Shown: positions 16,393 to 25,405 of the stretch, one piece after another
How positions within the stretch are numbered: the first letter of the stretch is position 1
How the letters are laid out: each line of letters begins with the position of its first letter
DNA from: Thermoanaerobacterium thermosaccharolyticum DSM 571
Lineage (GTDB): Bacteria; Bacillota; Thermoanaerobacteria; Thermoanaerobacterales; Thermoanaerobacteraceae
Assembly: GCF_000145615.1 (NCBI RefSeq)
Contig: NC_014410.1
Coordinates: 186,001-250,000, forward strand
Direction of reading: 5' to 3'
Length of the DNA: 64,000 nt
Made by a program: the position numbers and the translations under genes
The notes under the pieces: generated by a model
Seen by the model: the letters and a program-made list of their open reading frames with translations, nothing else
What the model was told of the DNA's origin: nothing
Databases searched by the model: none

Positions 16393-16419
16393 ACCGATTT
16401 TCATCGGTTTTTGTTTTTT
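16393..16419 (+). terminator. Terminator after veg
   Basis: ACCGAT (16393-16398), loop TTTC and ATCGGT (16403-16408) are followed by a T-rich run. Confidence 0.85.
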
Positions 16420-16420
16420 G

Positions 16421-16449
16421 GCATATTTTAAGACCTCCTTTTATATTAT
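16421..16449 (+). promoter_or_regulatory. Candidate sigma-E promoter of the SPOCS-LysM gene
   Basis: GCATATT (16421-16427) matches the sigma-E -35 box. After 14 bp, TATATTAT (16442-16449) is a partial match to the CATACAHT -10 box. The gene product is a mother-cell coat-type protein, which suits sigma-E. Confidence 0.35.
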
Positions 16450-16524
16450 TATATTAGATATCTATAGCAATTACTGTAGAGGATTAAACGAGAAACTCTA
16501 ATTTAATATAAAGGAGGTAAAAAA

Positions 16525-18057
16525 ATGTTGCAGGGCACATTGACGAACACTATAAGCTATGACAGATTTGTAGGTGGCGAGGATAGTCAGGCGCTTATAG
16601 AAAGTGACGTAATAGTACCAGAAGATATGCCTGATGCGATAAATGTAATTGCAGTTCTAGGCGATACTGTAATAAACGAGGTTACAGAAAGCGATGAAAA
16701 GATTCAAGTTGATGGTGAACTTAGGCTTAACATCATTTATGTAGCAGATAAAGAGAAGAAGCTAATGAAGATTAATAAGTCTATTGATTTTACACATTTT
16801 CTTGAAATTAGCGGTTCAAAATCGAAATGCAAATCACTTGTCAACGCTAGAGTGGAACACGTTGATTATTCTCTGAGTAACAGTCGCAAAATGAATGTAA
16901 AAGCAATAGTAAGCATATCTGGAAGAGCATTTGATAAGGAAAAGAAGGAAGCGATAGTTGGAATTCAAGGTGAAGAGGATATAGAATATCTTAAAAAAAC
17001 TGTTAAGCTATCAAATATTGTTGGTCAAAACAGCGCAGAGACTTTCTTAAAAGAACAGGTAAAGATTTCTGATGGTGAACCTAATATATCGAGGATTTTA
17101 AAAGCTGATATACTTATAAAGCCTGAAGAACCTAAAATAACAGATAATCGTGTAGTTATACAAGGGAGTGTTCATGTATACGTAGTATATGAAGGCGATT
17201 CAAAAGATGAGTACGGATATGAAGAATGTGACCTCAACTATGCTAATTTTATAGAAGTGCCTGGGGCATTAAGTTACATGAGAGCCAATACTTATGAAAG
17301 AATAATAGAAAAAAATATAGAAATATCGTCTGATGAGAACGGTGATAACAGAATCATCGATATAGAATTAGTTTTAAAGACAGAAGCGCTGGTAGTGGAG
17401 AAAGATGAGACTGAAATTCCTGTCGATATTTATGGGATAACGAGAAATGTTGAGCCCGTAATTGAGTCGATTGAGGCAATCAGTGAACAGGAACGCTTTA
17501 AATCACAAGCTATATTTAAAGAAAATGTCGAATTTAAAAATAATGTAAGAAGGATTATTGATGTTGTGGCATATCCCGTGCTCTCTGACTACACTTTGAA
17601 AGATGGGAAAGTACTTTTGGAAGGTATAATAGATTATAACATAATGTATATAGGTGATAACGGCAATCCAATGTCATTTAAAGGCGAGGCACAGTTTAAG
17701 ACGTTTTTAGATGTGCCTATTGATGATGGTGAGCTTTTTATTGATTTAAAGATAACTCACATATCGTATGACATAATGGCTATGAAAGAAGCGGAACTGA
17801 AATTTGTCGTCGATGCTACTGTCGATGCATTTAAACTGAGCAAATATGATATTTTGGTAGACGTAAAAGAGAATGATGAAGCCAGAAGCGAGGAAAACAG
17901 GCATAGCATTACCATATACATGGTGCAAAAAGATGATGAGCTTTGGGATATAGCAAAGCGCTATAGAACAGCTAAGGAAGATATTATTAAGGTAAATGAT
18001 CTAAAAGAAGAAAAAGTTTTAGCAGGCTCAAAGCTTATAATACCGAATAAAATATAA
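16525..18057 (+). CDS. SPOCS (DUF3794) protein with C-terminal LysM domain
   Basis: 510 residues, probably a spore coat or coat-cortex interface protein made in the mother cell. It has repeated DUF3794/SPOCS modules: visible paired segments include IESDVIVPEDMPDAINVI near 28-45, VQGSVHVYVVYEG-like strands near 210, and LLEGIIDYNIMYIGDNG near 370. The C-terminus is one LysM peptidoglycan-binding domain (about 460-508: VQKDDELWDIAKRYRTAKEDI in part, then LAGSKLIIP). No signal peptide is visible. It occupies the place of sspF in Bacillus, between veg and ispE. SPOCS modules also occur in SpoVID and SipL, and SipL of clostridia has the same SPOCS-LysM architecture, so it may be the SipL equivalent. 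That assignment is tentative. Confidence 0.8.
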   Translation: MLQGTLTNTISYDRFVGGEDSQALIESDVIVPEDMPDAINVIAVLGDTVINEVTESDEKIQVDGELRLNIIYVADKEKKLMKINKSIDFTHFLEISGSKSKCKSLVNARVEHVDYSLSNSRKMNVKAIVSISGRAFDKEKKEAIVGIQGEEDIEYLKKTVKLSNIVGQNSAETFLKEQVKISDGEPNISRILKADILIKPEEPKITDNRVVIQGSVHVYVVYEGDSKDEYGYEECDLNYANFIEVPGALSYMRANTYERIIEKNIEISSDENGDNRIIDIELVLKTEALVVEKDETEIPVDIYGITRNVEPVIESIEAISEQERFKSQAIFKENVEFKNNVRRIIDVVAYPVLSDYTLKDGKVLLEGIIDYNIMYIGDNGNPMSFKGEAQFKTFLDVPIDDGELFIDLKITHISYDIMAMKEAELKFVVDATVDAFKLSKYDILVDVKENDEARSEENRHSITIYMVQKDDELWDIAKRYRTAKEDIIKVNDLKEEKVLAGSKLIIPNKI

Positions 18058-18067
18058 AAATGCGGGT

Positions 18068-18107
18068 AAAGTTGGAATTTAATATTTATTCCAACTTTTA
18101 TTTTATT
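18068..18107 (+). terminator. Terminator after the SPOCS-LysM gene
   Basis: An 11-bp stem (AAAGTTGGAAT at 18068-18078 with ATTCCAACTTT at 18088-18098) has a 9-nt loop and a T-rich tail. Confidence 0.75.
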
Positions 18108-18211
18108 GATGCAGAAATATAATTTTTAAAACTAAACATATATAGAAGGATTTTCGTGTATAATGTATAATATATATTATAGTGTGAATTTTTTTTGGAA
18201 GTGAATATATT

Positions 18212-19078
18212 ATGAACAAACTAAGGGCAAAATCATACGCTAAGATAAACTTGTCGCTTGATGTCAAAGGTAAAAGAGATGACGGATACCACATTGTAAA
18301 CATGGTTTTGCAGTCAATAGATTTATGTGATAAATTAGAATTTGAAATAAACAGTGATATAGTTTTTGAATGTGATAATAAGTATATACCATCAGATGGA
18401 AGCAATCTTATAGTAAAGGCGGCAAATCTATTAAAAAGAGAATTTGGTGGATATGGCGCATTGATACGGCTCAATAAAAATATACCTGCTGCTGCAGGGC
18501 TTGCAGGTGGAAGCTCTAATGCAGCAGCAACGTTAGTAGCATTGAATAAGCTTTGGGATCTTAACATAGATTTGCCTATGTTGAAACAATTAGCTGTATC
18601 ATTGGGAGCTGATGTTCCTTTTTGCATTGAAGGTGGAACTAAGGTGGCAAGCGGCATCGGAGATGTACTTTTAGACATAAAGACACCGCAACTAAAGTTG
18701 CTTATTGTGAAACCTCCGTTGTTTGTATCAACAAAAGATGTTTATACTGAGTACGACAAACTTGATTTTATAGAAAATAATTATACAATAAAAATGATTG
18801 ATGCTATAAATTCAGGCAGTATAGTCGATATCTGCAGTAGCCTAGGAAATGATTTGGAACGTGTAACTATCAAGAATTATCCAATTATCGGTGAGATCAA
18901 AAAAATGATGATTGAAAGAGGAGCTTCAGGCACACTGATGAGTGGCAGCGGTCCAACGGTATTTGGAATCTTTGATAATTGGGATTCTTTAAATATGGCG
19001 TATAACGCATTTTTGAATGAGGGCTTCTTTGTATATATTGCTAATACTATTGATAAGGGGATAGAACTGTATGAATAA
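18212..19078 (+). CDS. ispE: 4-diphosphocytidyl-2-C-methyl-D-erythritol kinase
   Basis: GHMP-family kinase of the non-mevalonate isoprenoid pathway that phosphorylates CDP-ME at the 2-hydroxyl. The 288 residues start with KSYAKINLSLDVKGKRDDGYH. The GHMP ATP loop is PAAAGLAGGSSNAAATL, and the C-terminal motif is GTLMSGSGPTVFG. The ATG is at 18212. The 3' end overlaps the GntR-family gene by 8 nt, so the two are probably one operon. In Bacillus ispE lies just before purR, whereas here it ends this block. Confidence 0.96.
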   Translation: MNKLRAKSYAKINLSLDVKGKRDDGYHIVNMVLQSIDLCDKLEFEINSDIVFECDNKYIPSDGSNLIVKAANLLKREFGGYGALIRLNKNIPAAAGLAGGSSNAAATLVALNKLWDLNIDLPMLKQLAVSLGADVPFCIEGGTKVASGIGDVLLDIKTPQLKLLIVKPPLFVSTKDVYTEYDKLDFIENNYTIKMIDAINSGSIVDICSSLGNDLERVTIKNYPIIGEIKKMMIERGASGTLMSGSGPTVFGIFDNWDSLNMAYNAFLNEGFFVYIANTIDKGIELYE

Positions 19079-19748
19079 TTATCTACCATTGGAAAATTAT
19101 AAACCACTAAGGGATATTGTTTTTGACTATATGAAGAATGCTATTATAACAGGTGAATTTAAACCCGGTGAAAGGCTTATGGAAGTACAGCTAGCAGAAA
19201 AGCTTGGGGTTAGCAGGACACCTGTTAGAGAAGCCATAAGGAAACTTGAACTGGATGGCCTTGTTGTAATGGTGCCGAGAAAAGGTGCGTACGTGTCGGA
19301 TTTAAGTACAAAGGATCTTCTCAATGCTTTTGAGGTCAGACAGTCTTTAGAAGGACTGGCGGCATCTCTGGCGGCAGAGAGAATTACAGATGATGAGCTT
19401 AAACAGCTAAAAGAAATACTTGATAAATTCTATGAAGGAATTGTGGAAAACGACACAGACAAATTGATTAAATATGATCAGGAATTTCATGATTGCATTT
19501 TTAATGCTTCGAGAAATGAAAAACTGGTGCAGATAATGAATAATCTGCAAGAGCATGTTCACAGATTTAGGGTAAAATATATCAGTGATTATAAAAAGTC
19601 TAAGAAATTATATCAGGAACACAAAAAAATACTTGAATCATTGGAAATGCGAAACTCTGACAATGCTCAAAAGTGGGCAGAAAAACACATTCAGAATTTC
19701 CAAAATGATTTGGTAAAAGATATGAAGCATTTTAGCAATGGAGAGTGA
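19071..19748 (+). CDS. GntR-family transcriptional regulator, FadR subfamily
   Basis: 225 residues. The N-terminal winged helix (about 10-75) has the helix-turn-helix LAEKLGVSRTPVREAIRKLE. The C-terminal all-helical FCD domain (about 85-215) has HDCIFNASRNEKL and HKKILESLEMRN, with His positions typical of the metal or ligand site. The start overlaps ispE and the end lies just before the nucleotidyltransferase gene, so it is the middle gene of a three-gene operon. The effector cannot be told. This ispE-GntR pairing does not by itself imply isoprenoid control. Confidence 0.88.
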   Translation: MNNYLPLENYKPLRDIVFDYMKNAIITGEFKPGERLMEVQLAEKLGVSRTPVREAIRKLELDGLVVMVPRKGAYVSDLSTKDLLNAFEVRQSLEGLAASLAAERITDDELKQLKEILDKFYEGIVENDTDKLIKYDQEFHDCIFNASRNEKLVQIMNNLQEHVHRFRVKYISDYKKSKKLYQEHKKILESLEMRNSDNAQKWAEKHIQNFQNDLVKDMKHFSNGE

Positions 19749-19756
19749 AACAGATT

Positions 19757-20479
19757 ATGAATGCTTTAATACTAGCTGGAAGCACTGGTGATGAAAAGCT
19801 TCCCGAGAAAGCACTTATTAAAATAAAAGGCAGATACATGATATCATACGTTATTGATGCATTAAGAAGCTCAGGTAAGGTGGAGAAAATTGCAGTAATA
19901 GGCGATAGAGAAAAATTAAAGTGTATAGATGGAATTGATATATTAATAGATCAAGGTAACTCCATAATAGAAAATGTTGTTAAGGGAATTGAGCCTTTTA
20001 AAAATGATAGGCGTGTTTTGATATTGACATGTGATATTCCTATGCTGACGAAAGAGGCAGTTATTGATTTTATTGAACAGTCTGAATCATTGGATGCAGA
20101 CTTATGCTATCCGATTGTGAAAAGAGAGGACAATGAGAGGAAGTTTCCGGATGCTAAGAGGACATACGCTAAAATAAAAGAAGGTACTTTTACAGGCGGA
20201 AATATATTTTACTTAAATCCGCAGATCATTGATGCATGTATTGAAGCAGCAAAACAATTTATAGCGTTTAGGAAAAAACCATGGAAACTGGGTCAGCTTT
20301 TGGGATTCAAGATTTTAATCTTGTTTGCTTTTGGACGGGTTACAATAAGTCAGTTGGAAAGAAAAGTTTCGGAGCTTTTTAATATTAATGCAAAAGCTGT
20401 AATATCAAAATACCCTGAAATAGGGAATGACGTAGATAAGGATGAAGACGTGGAAATGGCAAATAAATATATAGCGTAA
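19757..20479 (+). CDS. MobA-like nucleotidyltransferase family protein
   Basis: About 240 residues of the NTP-transferase superfamily. The N-terminus has LILAGSTGDEKLPEKALIKIKG (split here as the LxAG...K nucleotide loop), with the metal-binding Asp in LTCDIPML. The substrate is unknown: relatives act on molybdopterin, sugars or cofactors. ATG 19757 is preceded by GGAGAG at 19740-19745. GTG 19745 is an alternative without a good site. It is the last gene of the ispE operon, followed by a terminator. It lacks the GGxSxRMG form of true MobA, so I leave the function open. Confidence 0.75.
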   Translation: MNALILAGSTGDEKLPEKALIKIKGRYMISYVIDALRSSGKVEKIAVIGDREKLKCIDGIDILIDQGNSIIENVVKGIEPFKNDRRVLILTCDIPMLTKEAVIDFIEQSESLDADLCYPIVKREDNERKFPDAKRTYAKIKEGTFTGGNIFYLNPQIIDACIEAAKQFIAFRKKPWKLGQLLGFKILILFAFGRVTISQLERKVSELFNINAKAVISKYPEIGNDVDKDEDVEMANKYIA

Positions 20480-20494
20480 ATAGGAGATGATGAG

Positions 20495-20520
20495 AAAATA
20501 GGCAAATGCCTATTTTTTTT
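20495..20520 (+). terminator. Terminator after the ispE operon
   Basis: AAAATAGGC (20495-20503), loop AAAT and GCCTATTTT (20508-20516) pair perfectly and are followed by more T. Confidence 0.85.
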
Positions 20521-20568
20521 GCATATAATTTTTTTTATTGTGAAATAATTAAAAAAGGTGATATTGAA

Positions 20569-20781
20569 ATGATGAATTTAATTCTTTTTATTAAACAGGT
20601 CTTTAATGTATATTTATTTGCGACGTTTTTCATCGCTGGATTTTATGAGTCGGTATTTGAGCCTAAAGACTTAAGAAAAAAAGGCCTTGAAGAGGATTCG
20701 AAGATATGCAGAAACATAGGCCTAGCTTATCTTTTGATAGATGGCATAATGTATATAATTATAAAATTATTGCCGATTTGA
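20569..20781 (+). CDS. Small two-helix membrane protein, unknown function
   Basis: 70 residues with two hydrophobic segments (about 3-22 and 48-68) around a short charged loop containing EPKDLRKKGLEEDSK. ATG 20569 has AGGTGA 8 nt upstream. I do not recognise the family. It lies directly upstream of the germination receptor operon and its stop overlaps an ATG in the next frame. It is probably cotranscribed with that operon and may be an accessory membrane protein, as an inference from position only. Confidence 0.6.
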   Translation: MMNLILFIKQVFNVYLFATFFIAGFYESVFEPKDLRKKGLEEDSKICRNIGLAYLLIDGIMYIIIKLLPI

Positions 20782-20804
20782 TGTTAGCAAAAGGGGTGTT
20801 TTTG

Positions 20805-22427
20805 TTGGGACTTTTTAATAAGCTATTTAAAAATAATAAAAACAATAAAAATAGTAACGATGAATACAAAGATGTTGAAAGTCCGAAAGTCAAAGAGAAT
20901 ATTGAAGAAAACATAAAATACATAAAAGATATGTTAAAAGATTCTGATGATGTAATTTACAGGGATATCTGGGTTGGAGAAGAGTTTCAGCATAAATTAG
21001 AACTTGTTTTTGTGGATGGACTCGTAGATAAAAACATTATAAATGAACATGTGATGCATTCACTTATGCTTGATACGAGACAGGCAAAACCATCTATAGA
21101 GGAAATTAAGAAGAACATATATGAAGTAATTAAAAAAGCTGCCATAACTGGTGGCGATATAAAAGAGATAGATGATTTAGACAAATGCATAACATCGATA
21201 CTGTCGGGCGATACAGCTCTTTTTTTAGATGGACACCCTAAAGTTGTGATTATATCCAGCAGAGGATGGCAGATGAGATCTGTAACACCACCTGAGACAG
21301 AAATGGTAGTAAGGGGCGCGAGAGAAGGCTTTACGGAAACTTTAAGGGTTAATACTGCACTTGTTAGAAGGTGGATAAGAGATCCTAAATTTAAAATAAA
21401 GCAGATGCAAATAGGAAAAAGATCAAAGACAGATGTTGCTTTATTGTACATAGACGATATTGTCAATAAAGATTTATTGTCCTTGATTAAAGAAAGGCTA
21501 CAGCAGATAGACATAGACGGCATTTTAGAAAGCGGTTATGTGGAGCAGCTTATAGAAGAAGATTGGCATTCGCCGTTTCCGCAAATGCTTAATACAGAAA
21601 GACCGGACAAGGTTGCAGCATCTGTATTAGAAGGTAGAATAGCTATACTTATAGACAATTCTCCATTTGCACTTATCATACCGACTACGCTGGCGACGCT
21701 TTTTCAATCACCTGAAGATTATTTTGAGAGATGGATGATTTCATCACTTTTGAGGATACTGAGGTTTACAGCAGCTATTATTGCCCTTGCTGGACCATCT
21801 ATATACATCGCATTTACATCATATCATCCAGGCATGATACCGACAAAGTTAGCCCTTTATATAGCTGCTACGAGGCAAGGTGTCCCATTTCCGGCATTTA
21901 TGGAAGCATTAATAATGGAGGCAACTTTTGAACTTTTAAGAGAAGCTGGAATTAGACTTCCTGTTCCAATAGGCCAGACAATAGGTATTGTAGGCGGTTT
22001 GATCATTGGTCAAGCAGCTGTAATGGCAGGAATCGTAAGCCCATTAATGGTTATAGTAGTGGCTGTCACAGCAGTTTCATCATTTTCGATACCAAGCTAC
22101 AGTGCTGCTATTGCTTTTAGACTTTTAAGGTTTGCCTTTATGCTCTTTGCTGCCGTATTGGGATTGTACGGTATAATGCTTGGTTTTATATTGATGCTTA
22201 CCCATTTGGTCGTTTTAAAAAGTTTTGGCCTTCCGTATTTATCACCGTTTGTTGAGGTGAATCTTAGCGATTTAGCGGACACATTGATTAGAGCACCACT
22301 TATGATGTTTAAGAGAAGACCGGCGACTCTAGATACACAGAACAAGAAACGCATGAAGGATTTAAGGCCTGAGAAAATAGAAAGCATGGAAATAGACCGG
22401 AGGGATAATAATGATAAAAAACAATGA
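20805..22427 (+). CDS. Spore germination receptor A subunit (GerA/GerKA/SpoVAF family)
   Basis: Inner-membrane subunit of a nutrient germinant receptor. About 540 residues: a soluble N-terminal region (about 1-270) with an Asn/Lys-rich start, then the conserved block LEGRIAILIDNSPFALIIP and FQSPEDYFERW, then about five transmembrane segments (about 300-470), and a charged C-terminal tail. I start at TTG 20805, 7 nt after AAGGGGTG, giving MGLFNKLF, the usual beginning of this family. It overlaps the B-subunit gene by 17 nt. The three-gene order A-B-C is classical. Confidence 0.92.
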   Translation: MGLFNKLFKNNKNNKNSNDEYKDVESPKVKENIEENIKYIKDMLKDSDDVIYRDIWVGEEFQHKLELVFVDGLVDKNIINEHVMHSLMLDTRQAKPSIEEIKKNIYEVIKKAAITGGDIKEIDDLDKCITSILSGDTALFLDGHPKVVIISSRGWQMRSVTPPETEMVVRGAREGFTETLRVNTALVRRWIRDPKFKIKQMQIGKRSKTDVALLYIDDIVNKDLLSLIKERLQQIDIDGILESGYVEQLIEEDWHSPFPQMLNTERPDKVAASVLEGRIAILIDNSPFALIIPTTLATLFQSPEDYFERWMISSLLRILRFTAAIIALAGPSIYIAFTSYHPGMIPTKLALYIAATRQGVPFPAFMEALIMEATFELLREAGIRLPVPIGQTIGIVGGLIIGQAAVMAGIVSPLMVIVVAVTAVSSFSIPSYSAAIAFRLLRFAFMLFAAVLGLYGIMLGFILMLTHLVVLKSFGLPYLSPFVEVNLSDLADTLIRAPLMMFKRRPATLDTQNKKRMKDLRPEKIESMEIDRRDNNDKKQ

Positions 22428-23517
22428 CAAGATATCAGAAAATCAACTTTCAATACTGCTTTTTACAACTATGCTGGGAGCAGGTATATTAAGCTTACCT
22501 TCTGATGTTACAAAAGCTGCTGGTCCCAACGGCCTTATAGTAATACTGTTGGGAGGAATCCTAGCGTTAATATTTGCAAGATTTATTTGCCGTATAGCAT
22601 CTATATTTCCGACAGAGACATTTGTAGAGTACTCTGCAAAGCTTATGACAAAGCCTGTATCTGTTATATTAAGCATCTTCCTTGTTGCATATTTTTTAAT
22701 TTTTTGCAGTTTGAATCTAAGAATTTTTGGAGAGGTTGCAAAATCATATCTTTTAAATAGCACACCCATTGAAGTGATAATGATAACACTGCTTTTTACT
22801 TCGGGCTATATCGTACGTTATGGCATAGAGCCTATTGCAAGGTTGTCAGAGATTCTTTTCCCTATAATGGTTATCCCTACGATGATTATTCTTCTTCCGG
22901 CTATTACTGATATAGATTTAAGCAATTTTTTGCCAATATTGAGAATATCGCCTTTAAAGTTATTGAAAGGTATATTATTAACTGCTTATAGTTTTGTTGG
23001 ATTTGAAATACTATATGTTATATTTCCATATATTCAATTGGAAAACAAATTAAAAAAAAGCATAAACATTTCTTTTTTTTCTATAATATTTTTTTATATT
23101 TACGTTACATTTTATACGATGGGCATATTTGGGTACAAAGAGACCAGCGTTCAGTTGTGGCCTTTGCTCACAGTTATTAAGTCTATTAATTTTCCAGGTT
23201 TTTTTATTGAAAATCTTGAGAGTTTGATAATGGGGATTTGGACGTTTGCGGTATTTACATCAATATCAGCTTTTCAATATGCTGCTACATTAAGCCTTTC
23301 TAAGCTTATAAAGGCCCGTGAACACACATATTTAGTTATACCGTTAATACCTATTATTTACTTTATGGCGCTTATCCCAGACTCAATAGTTGAGGTATAC
23401 AAATATGCTTCATATGCATCAAATTTGACATTGTTTTTCGTAATTATTCTTCCGATTTTGATGTTTATAGCTATGAAATTGAGAGGCAAGGGGATGAAAA
23501 ACAATGAAAAAAATTAA
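22411..23517 (+). CDS. Spore germination receptor B subunit (GerAB/GerKB permease family)
   Basis: 368 residues with about ten predicted transmembrane helices from the APC superfamily. The first helix has the SILLFTTMLGAGILSLP-type start typical of endospore germination permeases. It probably binds the germinant, as shown for GerAB. The ATG at 22411 is preceded by GGAGGG (22399-22404) and lies within the end of the A gene. It overlaps the C gene by 14 nt. Confidence 0.92.
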   Translation: MIKNNDKISENQLSILLFTTMLGAGILSLPSDVTKAAGPNGLIVILLGGILALIFARFICRIASIFPTETFVEYSAKLMTKPVSVILSIFLVAYFLIFCSLNLRIFGEVAKSYLLNSTPIEVIMITLLFTSGYIVRYGIEPIARLSEILFPIMVIPTMIILLPAITDIDLSNFLPILRISPLKLLKGILLTAYSFVGFEILYVIFPYIQLENKLKKSINISFFSIIFFYIYVTFYTMGIFGYKETSVQLWPLLTVIKSINFPGFFIENLESLIMGIWTFAVFTSISAFQYAATLSLSKLIKAREHTYLVIPLIPIIYFMALIPDSIVEVYKYASYASNLTLFFVIILPILMFIAMKLRGKGMKNNEKN

Positions 23518-24655
23518 GATTGTTATCTTGCTTTTACTGATATTGTCATTGATAACAGGGTGCTGGGATAAGGTAGAAATAGAAGATAGAGCATTTGTAA
23601 TGGCGATAGGGATTGATACATCTAATCAAGCTAAAAATTACATTGTAACTTTTCAATTTCCTAATGTAAAGCAGGTAACCAGCGCTGCCGGTGGTGGAGG
23701 TGGTGGCGGTGGACAGCCTAATTTCTCCATATCAGAGGTTGGTGATACGGTTTTTTCTGCATCCCGCCATGTAAGCACAAGGCTTGATAAAAGGCTTTTT
23801 CTCGGACATACAAAGGCAGTTATACTTGGCAAGGATGTAGTAAGCAATAGGGATAAATTTCTTGAAGTATTAGACACTCTTGATAGAAGCTACGAATTAA
23901 GCAGGAAATTGAGGCTTTTAGTTGCAGACGGAAAGGCGCAAGATATACTGCTTAAAAATTATAAATTTGATCCTGATATTGGCGTTTATATAGACGACAT
24001 ATTCAAACAGTACAACAGGACATCTATTTTCCCTAATATTGATTACAATAAGATAACAAAGTCTTTGCACGATACCAACGGCAATGCAATAATTCCTGTC
24101 ATTTCGTCAGGAAAAGATGAGCTTAAAATAGCTGGTTCTGCCATAATCAAGGATTACAAACTGGCAGGATGGCTTTCAGATGGTGAAAACATGGGATATA
24201 TGTGGCTAATGGGATTTGTAAAAGGTGGCGACATTACGTTTAACATGCCAACCACAGACGGAAAGGAAGTAAAAGTTCCTTTTAATATTACAAATACGGT
24301 CATGAAAAGACAGGTTGCTGAACAAGATGGGAAGATAATTTACAAGATAAAGTATGATGTAGAGGGTGAAGTGACAGAATACAGCTTTCAAAAGCACGGA
24401 GAGATGTTTGACACAAATGTATTAGGTACCATGGAGAATAAAGCCAACAAAGTGATAGAAAAAATGATTAACGATTCCTTAAAGAGGTTTCAGAAAGATT
24501 TAAAAGTTGATATGGTAGGTGTCGGCGATTATATACAAAAGTATAAACCAGGATTGTGGAGCAAAGTTGGCTCTGAATGGAAAACAAGATTTCCAGATGT
24601 AGTTGTAGAGCCTGTTGTATCTACCCATATAAGGAGGATTGGTTTATTTAAATAA
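23504..24655 (+). CDS. Spore germination receptor C subunit, Ger(x)C lipoprotein
   Basis: 383 residues. A signal peptide ends in LITGC, with the lipid-carrying Cys at about 20, followed by WDKVEIEDRAFVMAIGID, the diagnostic start of the Ger(x)C family. The C-terminal domain ends in THIRRIGLFK. A run of eight glycines near residue 65 is unusual and sits in the loop after VKQVTSAA. Translation is coupled to the B gene. It anchors to the outer face of the spore inner membrane. Confidence 0.92.
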   Translation: MKKIKIVILLLLILSLITGCWDKVEIEDRAFVMAIGIDTSNQAKNYIVTFQFPNVKQVTSAAGGGGGGGGQPNFSISEVGDTVFSASRHVSTRLDKRLFLGHTKAVILGKDVVSNRDKFLEVLDTLDRSYELSRKLRLLVADGKAQDILLKNYKFDPDIGVYIDDIFKQYNRTSIFPNIDYNKITKSLHDTNGNAIIPVISSGKDELKIAGSAIIKDYKLAGWLSDGENMGYMWLMGFVKGGDITFNMPTTDGKEVKVPFNITNTVMKRQVAEQDGKIIYKIKYDVEGEVTEYSFQKHGEMFDTNVLGTMENKANKVIEKMINDSLKRFQKDLKVDMVGVGDYIQKYKPGLWSKVGSEWKTRFPDVVVEPVVSTHIRRIGLFK

Positions 24656-24660
24656 ACTTT

Positions 24661-24690
24661 GTATATTTTATCTTCCACCTGTCAATAATT
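24661..24690 (+). promoter_or_regulatory. Candidate sigma-F promoter of spoIIR
   Basis: GTATA (24661-24665), exactly 15 bp, then GTCAATAATT (24681-24690), close to the forespore consensus GYATA-N15-GGnnAnAHTR with two -10 mismatches. spoIIR is a sigma-F gene in Bacillus. Confidence 0.4.
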
Positions 24691-24699
24691 GAGATTGAG

Positions 24700-24725
24700 G
24701 GCATGCCGGTTATAGCCGGTATGTC
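24700..24725 (+). other. Stable hairpin in the spoIIR leader
   Basis: GGCATGCCGG and CCGGTATGTC pair over 10 bp (two G-U) with a short TTATAG loop. It is not followed by a T run, so it is not a standard terminator. It could be the 3' end of the ger operon or a leader element of spoIIR. Confidence 0.35.
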
Positions 24726-24748
24726 AAATTTAAAATATTGGGGGATAC

Positions 24749-25387
24749 ATGGTAATGAAAAAATTTATAGCAATTATTTTGTTAGTTTTTACAGTATTTC
24801 TTTTTATCAATAGTAAAAATGATAATACATATGCCATGAAAAAGGACATATCAAATAAGCTTATTAGGTTTCACGTCATAGCAAATAGCGATTCAGAAGA
24901 TGACCAAAATTTAAAACTTAAAGTTAGAGACGCTGTAATAAAGAAGATGAATTCTAAATTTATAGGGATAACGAATTTGAAAGAATCAGAAAAAATTATC
25001 AAAGAAAGCATTCCGGAAATCCAGAAAATAGCGCAAGATACTGTATACGCCAATGGTAAAAATTACGGTGTGAAGGTGATGTACGGGCGTTTTGATTTTC
25101 CCACCAAATACTATGATACAATAACTCTTCCTGCAGGAAATTACAATGCATTGAGAATAGTAATAGGAAAAGGTGAAGGGAAAAACTGGTGGTGTGTAAT
25201 GTTTCCACCTTTGTGTTTTGTAGATATTACACATGGACTTTCAAGTGATGAAACGAAGAGAGAGCTAAGCAAGTATTTGTCAGAAGACGAGCTTTCCATG
25301 ATAGAGACAAATAAACCACAGGTAAAATTTAAAATTGTAGAAGTGCTTGAGAAGTATTTTGATGATATTCGCATGGCATTAAAATGA
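24749..25387 (+). CDS. spoIIR: Stage II sporulation protein R
   Basis: Forespore-secreted signal protein that triggers SpoIIGA processing of pro-sigma-E in the mother cell. 212 residues: an N-terminal hydrophobic signal (about 4-22), then the family core IRFHVIANSDSEDDQNLKLKVRD (shown here in part) and NWWCVMFPPLCFVD. The ATG at 24749 is near GGGGGAT. ATG 24755 is equally possible. It is a single gene between the germination operon and the decarboxylase. Confidence 0.93.
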   Translation: MVMKKFIAIILLVFTVFLFINSKNDNTYAMKKDISNKLIRFHVIANSDSEDDQNLKLKVRDAVIKKMNSKFIGITNLKESEKIIKESIPEIQKIAQDTVYANGKNYGVKVMYGRFDFPTKYYDTITLPAGNYNALRIVIGKGEGKNWWCVMFPPLCFVDITHGLSSDETKRELSKYLSEDELSMIETNKPQVKFKIVEVLEKYFDDIRMALK

Positions 25388-25405
25388 TTAGGAGGAATTT
25401 TATAA

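Noticed and set aside
20987-21523. Minus-strand frame of 178 codons
   Set aside because: Shadow of the germination receptor A gene; no ribosome binding site and low-complexity Ser/Ile/Leu translation.
24721-24750. Forespore promoter formed by GTATG and GGGGGATACA
   Set aside because: The -10 part would be the ribosome binding site, so transcription would start inside the spoIIR coding region.
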